The position numbers and the translations under genes were made by a program. Below the pieces are notes generated by a model, which ran no database searches, was not told the DNA's origin, and was given only the letters and a program-made list of their open reading frames with translations. From contig JAIDZC010000025.1 of NCBI GenBank assembly GCA_029057785.1, forward strand, positions 1 through 49,193: DNA of 49,193 bases, given 5' to 3'. This DNA comes from Anaeroplasmataceae bacterium (lineage in GTDB: Bacteria > Bacillota_I > Bacilli_A > Acholeplasmatales > Anaeroplasmataceae). Shown here one piece after another: positions 8,102 through 18,027 of this stretch (positions are counted from its first letter, which is position 1; the number at the start of each line of letters is the position of its first letter).

Positions 8102-9457
8102 CTACTCTTTAGTTTCTTTTAAACCTAGTTTTATCACACACTCAACATGAGAAGTCTTACTGAAAAGATCACAAGGTGTAACTTCTTGAATCAAATATCC
8201 TTGTTCTTTTAAATATGCGATGTCTCTTACTGCTGTAGCTATATTACAAGAGATATAAATAATCTTGGGAATTTTCATCTCTATAACAGTATCTAAGAAA
8301 GATTGTTCACAGCCTTTTCTTGGTGGATCAAAAAAGATACAATCAATTTGATTTAAATTCGTAAGCCTCTTTATTTCCTCTTCACATGGTCCACAGATAA
8401 AGGTAGCATTCTCTATATGATTTAATTCTTTATTGTGGTTTGCATTTATGATAGCTTCTTCTACAATCTCTATACCATAGACATGATGAACTTGCTTTGC
8501 AATATTTAAAGTAATACTTCCCATACCACAATATGCATCAATCACATTCATATTCTTTGTAAGATTGGCCATACGAAATGCTTCTAGATATAGCTTTTCA
8601 CAGGAGTCATGGTTCACTTGCATAAAGGAAGCTGCTGAAACACTAAACTTTAATCCTAATATATCTTCTATTAAAGTTTTATCCTTATAGATGTGAATAT
8701 ACTCATTTGATAGCATCACATTGGTTTTATTTGGATTAATATTGATATACATAGATTTTACTAAAGGAAAGCCATCTTCTATATATTCAATCAATCTAGA
8801 AAAATCATAGTTTTGGGTTGTAATTAAAACAACCATCATTTCATTTTTATAATTATTTCGAACCATGACTCCTCTAAAGATCCCCGTATGTGTTTCTTCA
8901 TTATATATCTTAATATGCATAACACTTACGAATCTTCTTATAAATTCTACTACTTCATTGACATAATGATTTGAAATCTCACAGCGGTCAATAGAAACTA
9001 GTTTATGAGATAATTTCTCATAAAAGCCATAAATAACATTATCATCTTCATCATAATCAAATGGCATCATCACTTTATTTCTATAGCCAAAAATATTTTT
9101 ATTTTTAATGATAGGATTAAATTTAATATTTTGTTCTTTATTAATTTTTGCAAAAGCATTTTGTACCTTATCTTCTTTTACTTTGCATTCTGTCTTATAT
9201 TGCATATGTAAAAGATCACAGCCGCCACAGCCTTCCTCGTATGGACAAGGACTTAAAATGCGGTCTAAAGAAGGTGTGATAATTTTCACAGCTTTTGCAA
9301 AGGCATATTTCTTATGTACACTTGTAAGTAAAGCCATTACGACCTCACCCTTCAAAGCCTTTGAAACAAATATGACTAATCCATCTAGCTTAGCAACACC
9401 TAAGCCATTCATATCATAGCCTTCTATTTCTAGCTTAACTATCTTTCCTTCTTCCAT
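8102..9457 (-). CDS. rlmD: 23S rRNA (uracil-5)-methyltransferase, RlmD/RlmCD type
   Basis: 451 residues, the full family length. An N-terminal TRAM-like domain is followed by an Fe-S site with C71, C77, C80 and C159, then a SAM-binding core (DAYCGMGSITL). FDPPRKG is the substrate-binding loop, C404 in YISCN is the methyl-transfer nucleophile and E439 the general base. It methylates a uracil C5 in 23S rRNA; Gram-positive members often modify both U747 and U1939 (RlmCD), and which site applies here cannot be read. The serine dehydratase gene ends 11 bases before this start on the same strand. Confidence 0.93.
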   Translation of the reverse strand: MEEGKIVKLEIEGYDMNGLGVAKLDGLVIFVSKALKGEVVMALLTSVHKKYAFAKAVKIITPSLDRILSPCPYEEGCGGCDLLHMQYKTECKVKEDKVQNAFAKINKEQNIKFNPIIKNKNIFGYRNKVMMPFDYDEDDNVIYGFYEKLSHKLVSIDRCEISNHYVNEVVEFIRRFVSVMHIKIYNEETHTGIFRGVMVRNNYKNEMMVVLITTQNYDFSRLIEYIEDGFPLVKSMYININPNKTNVMLSNEYIHIYKDKTLIEDILGLKFSVSAASFMQVNHDSCEKLYLEAFRMANLTKNMNVIDAYCGMGSITLNIAKQVHHVYGIEIVEEAIINANHNKELNHIENATFICGPCEEEIKRLTNLNQIDCIFFDPPRKGCEQSFLDTVIEMKIPKIIYISCNIATAVRDIAYLKEQGYLIQEVTPCDLFSKTSHVECVIKLGLKETKE

Positions 9458-9468
9458 TATTTTACCTT

Positions 9469-10665
9469 CTACTCATAAAATGTTTTTGCAAGTCCACCTT
9501 CTGAGGTTTCTCTATAATTCGTTCTCAAATCATGACCTGTTTTTAGCATTGTTTCCACTACCATGTCAAAAGAGATTTTTGATTCATTGCTGTTTAAATA
9601 AGAAGCTAGCTTTGCTGCATCAATTGCACGTAAAGCTGCCACGGCATTCCTTTCGATACATGGAATCTGTACATATCCATCAATCGGATCACAAGTTAAG
9701 CCTAGATGATGCTCTAAGGCAATTTCACTAGCTCGTTCAATCATATCAATGCTTCCGCCATCTAAATAGCATAAGAAAGCAGAGGCCATTGCACAGGCTG
9801 TTCCAACCTCTGCCTGACAGCCTGCTTCTGCACCACTGATGGAACCATTTCTCTTCACAATATTTCCAATCAATCCTGCAACCTTAAGCCCATTAATCAG
9901 TTCTTCCTTTGTATAACAACTTAAGTCTATGGCATACTTTAAGCATGCAGGAAGTACACCTGAAGCTCCACAAGTAGGAGAGGTTACAATCTTACCACCA
10001 CTTGCGTTTTCCTCACTCACTGCATAAGCATAGGCAATCACTTTTTTTCTTAAAAGCTCCAGTCCTTCATCCTTACTATTCTGTTGATAAATGTAGGCAG
10101 CTTTTCTTTTTACCTGAAGTTTTCCAGGAAGCACACCTGTATGCTTCAAACCTTTTTCAATGGATTTAAGCATAGTATCATAAATCTTTTCTAAATAAGA
10201 ATTAATTTCTTTCCCTTCAACAAAATCTACATAATTTGCTAATGTAATATTTTCTTTCTTACAATACTCGGAGATGGATTTATAAGAATTTAATTTATAG
10301 ATTTTTTCAGAAATCTGTTCCTTTTCTCCAGCGATTTGGATTGCTCCTCCACCAATAGAAAACACCTTTAGACAGCCAATAAGTTCTCCGTTTTTGTATC
10401 CATTAAAGATCATCGTATTTGGATGCTCCATCTCTGTTTGAATATCAAATTCAATATGACAAGGAATAGGAAGTAATGTCTTTTCTATAATATAATCTGT
10501 TAAATGCCCTCTACCCGTTAAAGCTAATGAGCCATATAATACAACCTTTACCTCTTCTACAGATGGATATCGTTTTAAAAACTCTTTAGATGCCTCTAAT
10601 GGACCAATGGTATGCGAACTAGATGGACCATTTCCTATTTTAAATAATTCTTTTATCGAATGCAT
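9469..10665 (-). CDS. sdaA: L-serine dehydratase, single-chain Fe-S enzyme
   Basis: 398 residues. The beta part (1-150, with SSSHTIGP near the N-terminus) is fused to the alpha part (from about 155). It deaminates L-serine to pyruvate and ammonia using a [4Fe-4S] cluster. C283, C325 and C336 (GCQAEVG, CDPIDGYVQIPC) have the 42/11 spacing of the cluster ligands in the characterised family. SPTCGASG at 229-236 is the conserved substrate loop. Shorter than the ~455-residue proteobacterial enzymes because the beta domain is trimmed. The ATG follows the uvrB stop by one base, so translation is probably coupled. Confidence 0.93.
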   Translation of the reverse strand: MHSIKELFKIGNGPSSSHTIGPLEASKEFLKRYPSVEEVKVVLYGSLALTGRGHLTDYIIEKTLLPIPCHIEFDIQTEMEHPNTMIFNGYKNGELIGCLKVFSIGGGAIQIAGEKEQISEKIYKLNSYKSISEYCKKENITLANYVDFVEGKEINSYLEKIYDTMLKSIEKGLKHTGVLPGKLQVKRKAAYIYQQNSKDEGLELLRKKVIAYAYAVSEENASGGKIVTSPTCGASGVLPACLKYAIDLSCYTKEELINGLKVAGLIGNIVKRNGSISGAEAGCQAEVGTACAMASAFLCYLDGGSIDMIERASEIALEHHLGLTCDPIDGYVQIPCIERNAVAALRAIDAAKLASYLNSNESKISFDMVVETMLKTGHDLRTNYRETSEGGLAKTFYE

Positions 10666-10666
10666 T

Positions 10667-12616
10667 TTATCGTCCCGCCTTTAGCTCTAATATTGCATCA
10701 CGAATTTGAGCAGCCATTTCAAAGTTCAAATCCTTTGCATATGCGCGCATTTCTTCTTCAAGTTCATTAATCAAATCAATCTTTTCTTCTAAAGAAAGTT
10801 TCTTCTTATTCTTTTCTTTCTTAGCATCCAGCTTCTTGATACTTACCATCTCTGGTAAAGCCTTGACAATCGTAGTAGGAGTAATTCCGTATTTCTCATT
10901 GTATGCCATTTGAATATCTCTTCTACGACTTGTTTCATTAATTGCTTCTTCCATAGACTCACTTAATGTATCTGCATACATAATAACCTTACCACTTGCA
11001 TTTCTTGCAGCACGTCCAATCGTTTGAATTAAGCTTCTGGTACTTCTTAAAAAACCCTGCTTGTCGGCATCTAGAATACAAACCAAAGAAACCTCTGGTA
11101 AATCTAGACCTTCTCTTAATAAGTTAATACCAACTAAAACATCATATTTACCACTACGTAAATCTCTTAAGATTTCTAGACGCTCTAAAGCTTTTATCTC
11201 AGAGTGCAAGTAAGCAACCTTTAAGCCTAGCTTCTTTAAATAAGCTGTTAAATCCTCACTCATCTTAATCGTAAGAGTTGTAACTAATACACGCTCATTT
11301 AAAACCATTCTCTTTCTAATTTCAGCATAGATATCATCCACTTGCCCTTCTGTTCTTCTCACCTCAACAATAGGATCTAATAATCCAGTAGGACGAATGA
11401 TTTGTTCTACAATCGGATAATTCTTTTCATAATTTCCAGGTGTTGCAGAAACAAATAATGCCTGATGAATTTTACTATCAAATTCATTATATTTTAATGG
11501 TCTATTATCTAAGGCTGAAGGAAGTCTAAAGCCATATTGAACTAGAGTTTCTTTTCTGGAACGGTCTCCATTATACATACCTCTAACCTGAGGTAAGGTG
11601 ACGTGAGATTCATCTACAATAAGTAGGAAATCATCCCCAAAGAAATCAATTAAGGTTGCAGGCGTTTCTCCTTCTCCTCTTAAGGATAAATGTCTAGAAT
11701 AGTTTTCCACTCCACTACAGGAGCCTGTTTGTTCCAACATTTCTAAATCATATTTTGTTCTTTGCTCAATACGTTCTGCCTCTAAAGGCTTACCTTCCAA
11801 AATAAATTTCTTATGCGTAATTTGAAGTTCTGCCTTAATACGTCTTAAAGCCTCTTCTAGTTTCTCTTTATTGGTTACGAAATGTGTTGCAGCAAAAATG
11901 TTTGCAAAGGCTACATCTGCAATCTTCATACCTGTTGTTACATCAAAGGTACGAATCCGTTCTACCTCTTCTTCAAAAAATTCAATACGGATTCCTTTCG
12001 CATGCTCGTTAATAGGGATGATTTCTAATACATCTCCTCTTACACGAAAGCTACCTCTTTTGAAATCAATATCGTTTCTTTCAAATTGCATCTCTACTAA
12101 TCTAGTTAATAATTCTTTTTTATTATAGGATTCTCCAACTCTTATATTCAGCATAGAATCCCTATAATCATCAGGATCACCTATACCATAGATACAAGAA
12201 ACAGAGGCCACAACAATGACATCCTTATAATCCATTAAGGCTGCCGTAGCACTATGCCTCATCTCATCAATTTCTTCATTGATACTAGAATCCTTTTCAA
12301 TGTAGGTATCACTACTTACAACATAAGCCTCTGGCTGATAATAATCATAATAAGAAATAAAATACTCTACGTGATTATTAGGAAATATAGATTTTATCTC
12401 ATTATATAATTGTCCAGCAAGAGTTTTATTATGTGCTAAAACTAAAGTAGGCTTATTTAATCTAGCTATAACATTACACATTGTAAATGTCTTACCTGTA
12501 CCTGTAGCTCCTAATAGAACCTGTCGATCTATTCCATTTTCAAAACCCTTCACAATAGTATCAATAGCTTCAGGCTGATCTCCTGTAGGCTTATACTTAG
12601 ATACAATTTCGAACAT
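10667..12616 (-). CDS. uvrB: excinuclease ABC subunit B
   Basis: 649 residues starting [23 protein letters not shown] is spaced correctly before this ATG at 12616, so the longer N-terminal reading is rejected. Walker A is GATGTGKT, the DEAD-like box is VDESH, and the beta-hairpin tyrosine segment [10 protein letters not shown] is present. Helicase motif VI is QTIGRAARN and the C-terminal UVR motif binds UvrC. UvrB verifies DNA damage after UvrA loading in nucleotide excision repair. uvrA and uvrC are not in the window, and the gene is instead in an operon with serine dehydratase. Confidence 0.97.
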   Translation of the reverse strand: MFEIVSKYKPTGDQPEAIDTIVKGFENGIDRQVLLGATGTGKTFTMCNVIARLNKPTLVLAHNKTLAGQLYNEIKSIFPNNHVEYFISYYDYYQPEAYVVSSDTYIEKDSSINEEIDEMRHSATAALMDYKDVIVVASVSCIYGIGDPDDYRDSMLNIRVGESYNKKELLTRLVEMQFERNDIDFKRGSFRVRGDVLEIIPINEHAKGIRIEFFEEEVERIRTFDVTTGMKIADVAFANIFAATHFVTNKEKLEEALRRIKAELQITHKKFILEGKPLEAERIEQRTKYDLEMLEQTGSCSGVENYSRHLSLRGEGETPATLIDFFGDDFLLIVDESHVTLPQVRGMYNGDRSRKETLVQYGFRLPSALDNRPLKYNEFDSKIHQALFVSATPGNYEKNYPIVEQIIRPTGLLDPIVEVRRTEGQVDDIYAEIRKRMVLNERVLVTTLTIKMSEDLTAYLKKLGLKVAYLHSEIKALERLEILRDLRSGKYDVLVGINLLREGLDLPEVSLVCILDADKQGFLRSTRSLIQTIGRAARNASGKVIMYADTLSESMEEAINETSRRRDIQMAYNEKYGITPTTIVKALPEMVSIKKLDAKKEKNKKKLSLEEKIDLINELEEEMRAYAKDLNFEMAAQIRDAILELKAGR

Positions 12617-12669
12617 AAGAACTCTTCCTTTCTTTTTATATTTTTTATACAATTAAAAGCATCTATACT

Positions 12670-14214
12670 TTACTTATAAATCTTTGTAACCTTGATATCA
12701 AAACGATCTAATTTGTTTTGAATTTCATTTAAATAGGTTCTTGTTATAGCATCACAATAGCCTTCTATCTTTTTAGAGGCATCCATAATCTTAGAATTTT
12801 GACTTCTAATCTCATCGATATTCTTTTCTAAACTTTCCAAAGGCTTGTCTAAATAGGTTTTCTTTAAATCCTCAAAGGAAGCCTTTAAATCAAGTAGGTT
12901 CTTGATCTCTAAACGCTCTTCTTCCTTGGCAAGAACAATATCTGCAAAGCGTGTGGTTAAGGATACAAGCATATTTAAGAATGTCATCAAATAGGCTGGA
13001 CGTACAACATACATCTCTTCATATTCTGAAACCTTATAAATTGGAATATCATTTGGCTTATCTAATTCTAGATTAGAAACAAGTACTGCATATTTACAAT
13101 CCTTTTTCTTACGATTGTTGTCTAAAGCCTTATAATAATCTGCATTCTTTTTACGATTTACAGAATCTGGATTTTCATCCTTCATATCTAAACAAACCTT
13201 TGCAAGTAAAACATCCTTTTGATTAGATGCAAAAATACTAAATATGTAGTCTGCCTTGCTTCCCTTGGCCTCATCCTCATTGCGAACAACTTGATTATCC
13301 TTTTCCCAACTACAATTAAGAAGTCCATTTTGCATATAGCTTTTCACTTCATTATCACACCAGGATTCTAAATCCTCTCCTGTCTGTTTTACATTTAAGG
13401 ATGCCTTTTGTCTTTGTAGAAGCTGGTATTGTTGATTTAATAACTCAATTTGTTCTTTATACTGTAATCTTTCTTCTGCAAAAATCTGTTCTTGTTTTCT
13501 AAGTTGTTCTTCTAGTTTTAGTTTTTGTTCTAATTCAAAACGCTCATGTCGACTAGAAGCATCCTTTAATTGTTGGTTTAGAAGATTCATTTGATCTATA
13601 TATTTCTTCTCGGTTTCCAAACGTTCATTAGAAAGTCTCATTTCTACCTGACTCTGAAGTGCAGAAAGCTTGGATTGAAGATCCATAATCTCCAATTGAT
13701 GCTTAGAGGATGTTTCGTTTTCCTTTTGGATAGAAGCTTGTTTTTCTTGTTCTAAACGTGTAGTTAAAGCTTGAATTTCAAGAGCGTGCTTATGTTCATC
13801 ACTCTTTTTTAAAGTTTCAAGCTCTTGTGCATACTTAGCTTCTAAGCTCTTTAATTCAAAATTCTTTTTTTCAAGTTCTAGAGTATACTCATTGGAAATA
13901 GAATTTTTCAAATTCTCCAAAGCTTGTTGATTTTCTTTTTTTAAGGAATCAATTTGATGCAAGAATTGTTGCTTATCAAAAGCAAAACCATTTTCCAAAT
14001 TCTTTTTTTCTTGGTTCAATTGAAGCATTAGCATCTCTTTATACTCTTCTAATTTTTTATTGTATACAGCATCCTTGCCTGCAAGAACTGCATTTTCTAT
14101 TTGTTTAAAATCCACATTAGAAATGCTCGTTAAATCAATGTAATCTCCCTTAGTCGCATCTTCTTCTAACACAAGGGTGTTTTTATCTCTTACGATAACC
14201 TGAATTTTCTTCAT
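12670..14214 (-). CDS. DUF2130 coiled-coil protein
   Basis: 514 residues from the ATG at 14214 (MKKIQVIVRDKN), preceded by AAGGATGTGAG; the 18-residue upstream extension is unlikely. Residues about 55-270 form a long Glu/Lys/Gln-rich coiled coil. The C-terminal domain has the DUF2130 signature: DLESWCDNEVKSY, then GSKADYIF and a conserved acidic/Lys-rich core. No signal peptide. Members occur across Gram-positives and have no established role. The position next to uvrB could hint at DNA or nucleoid work, but that is weak. It is divergent from murE. Confidence 0.85.
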   Translation of the reverse strand: MKKIQVIVRDKNTLVLEEDATKGDYIDLTSISNVDFKQIENAVLAGKDAVYNKKLEEYKEMLMLQLNQEKKNLENGFAFDKQQFLHQIDSLKKENQQALENLKNSISNEYTLELEKKNFELKSLEAKYAQELETLKKSDEHKHALEIQALTTRLEQEKQASIQKENETSSKHQLEIMDLQSKLSALQSQVEMRLSNERLETEKKYIDQMNLLNQQLKDASSRHERFELEQKLKLEEQLRKQEQIFAEERLQYKEQIELLNQQYQLLQRQKASLNVKQTGEDLESWCDNEVKSYMQNGLLNCSWEKDNQVVRNEDEAKGSKADYIFSIFASNQKDVLLAKVCLDMKDENPDSVNRKKNADYYKALDNNRKKKDCKYAVLVSNLELDKPNDIPIYKVSEYEEMYVVRPAYLMTFLNMLVSLTTRFADIVLAKEEERLEIKNLLDLKASFEDLKKTYLDKPLESLEKNIDEIRSQNSKIMDASKKIEGYCDAITRTYLNEIQNKLDRFDIKVTKIYK

Positions 14215-14355
14215 TTTACTCACATCCTTATTTTGTATTTTACCATAAAACATTATGAATTTCGACAACTTTTCAAATCTTCCTTGAATTTATTAAAACT
14301 TTCTAAAGCTGAAATCGTATAAAACATAAGTTTTATAAAATACTAGAAATAAGAG

Positions 14356-15777
14356 ATGATGAAAATGAACGTACAAGAGCTTTATCCAACCTTAGGTCTT
14401 AATGCTGAAGTGCTAGGAATAACTGCAAATTCCAAGCGTGTTAAAAAGAATTTTATATTTGTTGCAATAAAAGGAAATAAGCATAATGGCAAAAAATATA
14501 TTCATGAAGCCTTAGAGAATGGTGCCTGTTTAATTGTGACAGACCAAATGGTTTTGAAAAACTATAATCACATTCGTGTACGAAATGCGAAAAGAGAATA
14601 CATTAGACTTTTGCAAGCTTTTTATCATTATCAGCACGATATTTATACTGTAGGCATTACAGGAACAGATGGAAAAACAACTACCGCAAACATTCTAAAC
14701 CAAATTTTTGATGTAGCTAAAAGTTCTGCCTATATTGGGACCAATGGTATTTCTTATTTAAAGAAAAACATCAAAACCAAGCATACTACTCCTACCCCAG
14801 ATTTATTTTATGAAGCCTATAATGTTTTAAGAAAGCACCATATCAATGATTTGGTTATGGAGGTTTCTAGTGAAGGTATATTAGATGGCAGGATTGAAAG
14901 ATTAGAATTTGACGGAGCCATATTTACTAATCTTTCTCATGAACATTTAAATACACATAAAACAATGGAGAATTATTTCAAAACAAAAGCCAAACTATTT
15001 GAAGGCTTAAAGAAAAATGGTCTTGCAGTAATCAATAGTGATGATTTCTATGCATCTGAGGTGGCTTCCTATACAAAAGCCAGAGTGGTTACCTATGGAA
15101 TAGATACGGGGATGTATCAAGCCAAAAATATCAAACTTGGACTTTTAAACTCAGAGTTTGATGTATATTTTAAAGGCTTATTTTTAGAACATTTTAAACT
15201 ACCTCTTTTTGGTAAATTTAATATTTATAACGCCTTGGCAGCCATCGCTTATGCAAGTGAACTAGGGATTGATTTAAAATACATAAAGGAAGGTATTGAA
15301 ACTCTTCTTCCCATTGATGGTAGATTTATGCATTTTAAAAACAAGAACAATATCACAGGTATTGTTGATTTTGCACACACTCCAAATGCATTAGAAAATC
15401 TTTTGAGAAATATTCGAGAGTTTAAAAAAGGAAAGATTATTTCTATCCTAGGGGCTCAAGGGGAAAAGGATAAATCCAAGCGAGCTAAGATGGGCTCAAT
15501 TGCCACCGACCTTTCTGATATTACTATCTTCACTTCTGAGGATCCTAAACATGAAAATCTTTTTGGAATTCTTTACGATTTAACAGAAAATCTAAAAGAC
15601 AAGGAATACTATATGACACTTAGCCGTAAAGAGGCAATTACTTTAGCCACGAAATTAGCTGAACCAAATGATATCATTGTAATTACAGGCAAAGGAAATG
15701 AAACTAGTGAACAAATCTATGATTATCATTTCAAGCATAATGATTATACCCTACTAAAAAACGCTCTAGATGCCTAG
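14356..15777 (+). CDS. murE: UDP-N-acetylmuramyl peptide synthetase, MurE family
   Basis: 473 residues. It adds the third amino acid to UDP-MurNAc-L-Ala-D-Glu in the cytoplasm. The ATP loop is GTDGKTTT (103-110), and the central domain has HTTPTP, EVSSEG and DFAHTPNAL. The C-terminal domain has GKGNE where many enzymes have GKGHE. The acceptor-selecting motif reads EDPK (395-398), not the DNPR of meso-DAP enzymes, so L-Lys or another amino acid is more likely. The start is uncertain between 14356 and an ATG three codons later. It is the only long plus-strand gene here, and its stop lies in a terminator shared with the convergent RNase H gene. Confidence 0.9.
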   Translation: MMKMNVQELYPTLGLNAEVLGITANSKRVKKNFIFVAIKGNKHNGKKYIHEALENGACLIVTDQMVLKNYNHIRVRNAKREYIRLLQAFYHYQHDIYTVGITGTDGKTTTANILNQIFDVAKSSAYIGTNGISYLKKNIKTKHTTPTPDLFYEAYNVLRKHHINDLVMEVSSEGILDGRIERLEFDGAIFTNLSHEHLNTHKTMENYFKTKAKLFEGLKKNGLAVINSDDFYASEVASYTKARVVTYGIDTGMYQAKNIKLGLLNSEFDVYFKGLFLEHFKLPLFGKFNIYNALAAIAYASELGIDLKYIKEGIETLLPIDGRFMHFKNKNNITGIVDFAHTPNALENLLRNIREFKKGKIISILGAQGEKDKSKRAKMGSIATDLSDITIFTSEDPKHENLFGILYDLTENLKDKEYYMTLSRKEAITLATKLAEPNDIIVITGKGNETSEQIYDYHFKHNDYTLLKNALDA

Positions 15778-15786
15778 AGCGCTTTT
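15757..15786. terminator. bidirectional terminator containing both stop codons
   Basis: CGCTCTAG (15762-15769) pairs with CTAGAGCG (15774-15781) around a 4-base loop, with an A run before and a T run after. The murE stop TAG (15775-15777) and the opposing RNase H stop (15766-15768) both lie in the stem, in the two CTAG copies. The two coding regions overlap by 12 bases at their 3' ends. Confidence 0.85.
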
Positions 15787-16344
15787 TGCTAGCTTATCTG
15801 CCATATCATTGTATTTATCATTGCTGTGGCTTTTTACTTTAATAAAATTTATTTTAATTTTATCCTTTACTTCATTTTTAAACTTTAAATATACCTGTGC
15901 AATCGGCGAATTTGCCTGCCAAGCTCCAGTATACCACTTTTCGATTCCAACATAGTCATAAATGAGATTCAATTCCTTTATACCATGATGAATGGCATAT
16001 TGGATAATATACCCAGCTCCTTTAATTTCTCCTGCAACATTTCTGGCTTGGGAATACTCATCTGCCTCATACTTTTTACTAAAAGTCTGATGAGTATTTC
16101 CTATAATCAAAACTCCACCAAAGGAATAACAGCCTGTTTTAATATCATAGGAGCCGTCAATGTAGGCAGTAGGAATTTTATAATCAAGAGCTACTTCTTC
16201 ATCATTTAAATAGCATTTTGCCTCTTCTAGCGTTTTAAAGCTTTTCTGCTGGATATTTTTTTTGCCAACTAAATATTCTTTACAAGCATCCCAAGAGGTA
16301 AAGATATCTTTTCCATCTTGATGCTTAACAGCATAATATTTCAT
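15766..16344 (-). CDS. ribonuclease H with viroplasmin-like N-terminal domain
   Basis: 192 residues from the ATG at 16344, with AGGTGA 6 bases upstream; a GTG three codons earlier overlaps that RBS and is rejected. Residues 1-50 form the caulimovirus-viroplasmin / RNase HI hybrid-binding domain (YYAVKHQDGKDIFTSWDAC). The RNase H fold follows with catalytic acids in AYIDGSYD, GEIKGA, YDYVGI and DMADKLA. It degrades RNA in RNA-DNA hybrids. The symbol is left blank because rnhA naming varies for this two-domain type. Convergent with murE and overlapping it by 12 bases. Confidence 0.9.
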   Translation of the reverse strand: MKYYAVKHQDGKDIFTSWDACKEYLVGKKNIQQKSFKTLEEAKCYLNDEEVALDYKIPTAYIDGSYDIKTGCYSFGGVLIIGNTHQTFSKKYEADEYSQARNVAGEIKGAGYIIQYAIHHGIKELNLIYDYVGIEKWYTGAWQANSPIAQVYLKFKNEVKDKIKINFIKVKSHSNDKYNDMADKLAKSALGI

Positions 16345-16394
16345 AAATATCACCTGATAAGTATACTATCAAATTTTAAAGTTTTTTGCAAGAG

Positions 16395-16418
16395 AAAAAG
16401 CTTTTCAAATTGAAAAGC
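16395..16418 (-). terminator. terminator of the DUF2953-GerW operon
   Basis: GCTTTTCA (16400-16407) and TGAAAAGC (16411-16418) form an 8-base stem with a 3-base loop. A T run follows on the minus strand. Confidence 0.75.
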
Positions 16419-16423
16419 CATTT

Positions 16424-16804
16424 TTATACTTTCTCTATCGGTGCATTATTCTTAAATAATGTTTTACATTTTTCTACTGTCTTAGGAACTAAATCAATCA
16501 GTTTCTCAGCGATGTGTGTACTTTCATCAATAGAAAGTAAGCTTACTTCTCCCTTATTGATGACCAAAAATGCAATTGGTGTAATCCCAAAGCCACCACC
16601 AGCTCCACCACCAAATAGAACCTCTTCTTTACTAGAGTTAGGTTTGATATCACTACCACCACTGACAAAGCCTAAATGAAGCTTTGAAACAGGAATGATA
16701 AGTGTTTCACCTTCAGTAATTGGGGTTCCTATAATTGTATTCGCGTCAATCATTTCTTTAATTTTATTCATTGAAACATTTAATAAATCTGTAATATTTC
16801 CCAT
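16424..16804 (-). CDS. ytfJ: GerW/YtfJ family sporulation protein
   Basis: 126 residues. It has the family's glycine-rich centre (FGGGAGGGFGITPIAFLVI) flanked by an N-terminal helix (LLNVSMNKIKEMIDAN) and the TPITEGETLIIPV strand. Bacillus YtfJ (GerW) is needed for proper spore germination; its biochemical role is unclear. It is directly behind a DUF2953 gene, the same pair as ytfI-ytfJ in Bacillus, and its RBS lies in the end of that gene. Together with YunB it supports a spore-forming organism. Confidence 0.9.
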   Translation of the reverse strand: MGNITDLLNVSMNKIKEMIDANTIIGTPITEGETLIIPVSKLHLGFVSGGSDIKPNSSKEEVLFGGGAGGGFGITPIAFLVINKGEVSLLSIDESTHIAEKLIDLVPKTVEKCKTLFKNNAPIEKV

Positions 16805-16808
16805 TATA

Positions 16809-17306
16809 TCATTTCCTTATCAATATCGCGGTAAGAATGCTAATAAGATCTGCTTTAACACAAATAAAGTAATCAATGTTTTGGTAATGTTCATCATAAA
16901 TAAGCTTTATATTTTTATTATCTACTATTTTAAAATGATGATTAAAAAATGCATGAATTTGGTTTGAAACCATTAAATAGGCACCATTTTGTATAGGGTT
17001 TAGATAAAGTTCTTCTTTTGTAAACCTAGCCATGTAAAACATAGTCAAGCTGGAATGTTTAAATAGTCTATTCAAATAGTGTCTCTTTTTAAATAGCTTT
17101 TTAAAATCATCTCTTTGTTGCTGTTTGTTTTTAAGCTGTTCACTTTGTAAAGCTTTTGATATTAATCTTTGATGAGGTATAACAAATCTTATTAGTCCAA
17201 TTTTAGCATCAATTTTAATGGTATCATCTGCACTTTTTACATTGATTTCTATATCAATAGCCAAAATAACAATGATTATAACAAAAATAAAGATGGCTAA
17301 ATACAT
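16809..17306 (-). CDS. DUF2953 membrane-anchored protein (YtfI-like)
   Basis: 165 residues with one N-terminal membrane helix (LAIFIFVIIIVILAIDIEI), then a basic stretch and a beta-rich end. The length and the linkage to a downstream GerW gene match YtfI of Bacillus, which belongs to DUF2953. No enzyme motif is visible. A sporulation role is inferred from the neighbour only. The gap to the GerW start is 4 bases. Confidence 0.75.
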   Translation of the reverse strand: MYLAIFIFVIIIVILAIDIEINVKSADDTIKIDAKIGLIRFVIPHQRLISKALQSEQLKNKQQQRDDFKKLFKKRHYLNRLFKHSSLTMFYMARFTKEELYLNPIQNGAYLMVSNQIHAFFNHHFKIVDNKNIKLIYDEHYQNIDYFICVKADLISILTAILIRK

Positions 17307-17343
17307 ATTCTCACCATCTTTAGTATTGACTATAATTTGACAA

Positions 17344-18027
17344 TTATTCCAAATTTTTTATTATTTCTAAACAAATTGTGCTAGATCTCTTGGCCATTTC
17401 ACTTTCAAAGGCTTTATAATCAGCAACCTGATTTTCTTTTCCTACAATATCAGAGATATAACGAAGAACAATAAAATCAATTCCTCCTCTTGTACACACT
17501 TGAGCTACTGCAGCACCTTCCATTTCTGCAATACAAGGAATATTGGTATCTACCTTAGAAACCTGTTCAAGTCTTGTAACAAAGGAATCTGCAGAATATA
17601 CCTTTGCTTCCTTATAGTTCAACCCAAGTTTTTTTAATATCTGTTTTACTTGAATAATACATTCCAAATTTGGCATAAAGGTCTTAGGCATTCCAGGAAT
17701 CTGTCCATACGCATATCCAAAAGGGGTTGTATCTACATCAGAGTAAGATAACTCTCTTGCAAGAACAATATCCTTTGTTTCTACTCCAGTAATTCCACCT
17801 GCAATGCCAGTATTAATAATTAATGAACAAGAATAATATTCTATTAAAATCGTTGTTGCAATAGCGGCATTCACCTTGCCAACCCCTGAAGTACATAACA
17901 CAACCTCTTGTGTACCTATTTGTCCTTCATAAAATCTGATCCCACAGATTTGAGTTGTATTTTGATTTCCAATAGCCTCTCTTAATAAAGCCATTTCCTC
18001 TTCCATTGCTGCAATAATACCTATCAT
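17344..18027 (-). CDS. mtnN: 5'-methylthioadenosine/S-adenosylhomocysteine nucleosidase
   Basis: 227 residues from the ATG at 18027 (MIGIIAAMEEEM), which overlaps the MATE stop as ATGA and has GGAAG upstream; the seven-residue extension is rejected. Motifs: GIIAAMEEE, the purine loop CTSGVGKVNAA, NTGIAGG, and the catalytic-site segment EMEGAAVAQVC. YSDVD and SADSF are also typical. It cleaves adenine from MTA and SAH for methionine salvage, and makes the AI-2 precursor where luxS is present. Translation is coupled to the upstream transporter. Confidence 0.95.
   Translation of the reverse strand: MIGIIAAMEEEMALLREAIGNQNTTQICGIRFYEGQIGTQEVVLCTSGVGKVNAAIATTILIEYYSCSLIINTGIAGGITGVETKDIVLARELSYSDVDTTPFGYAYGQIPGMPKTFMPNLECIIQVKQILKKLGLNYKEAKVYSADSFVTRLEQVSKVDTNIPCIAEMEGAAVAQVCTRGGIDFIVLRYISDIVGKENQVADYKAFESEMAKRSSTICLEIIKNLE

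Noticed and set aside
9108-9419. Plus-strand ORF opposite rlmD and similar antisense ORFs elsewhere
   Set aside because: They have no RBS or protein-like composition and lie antisense to strongly supported genes.
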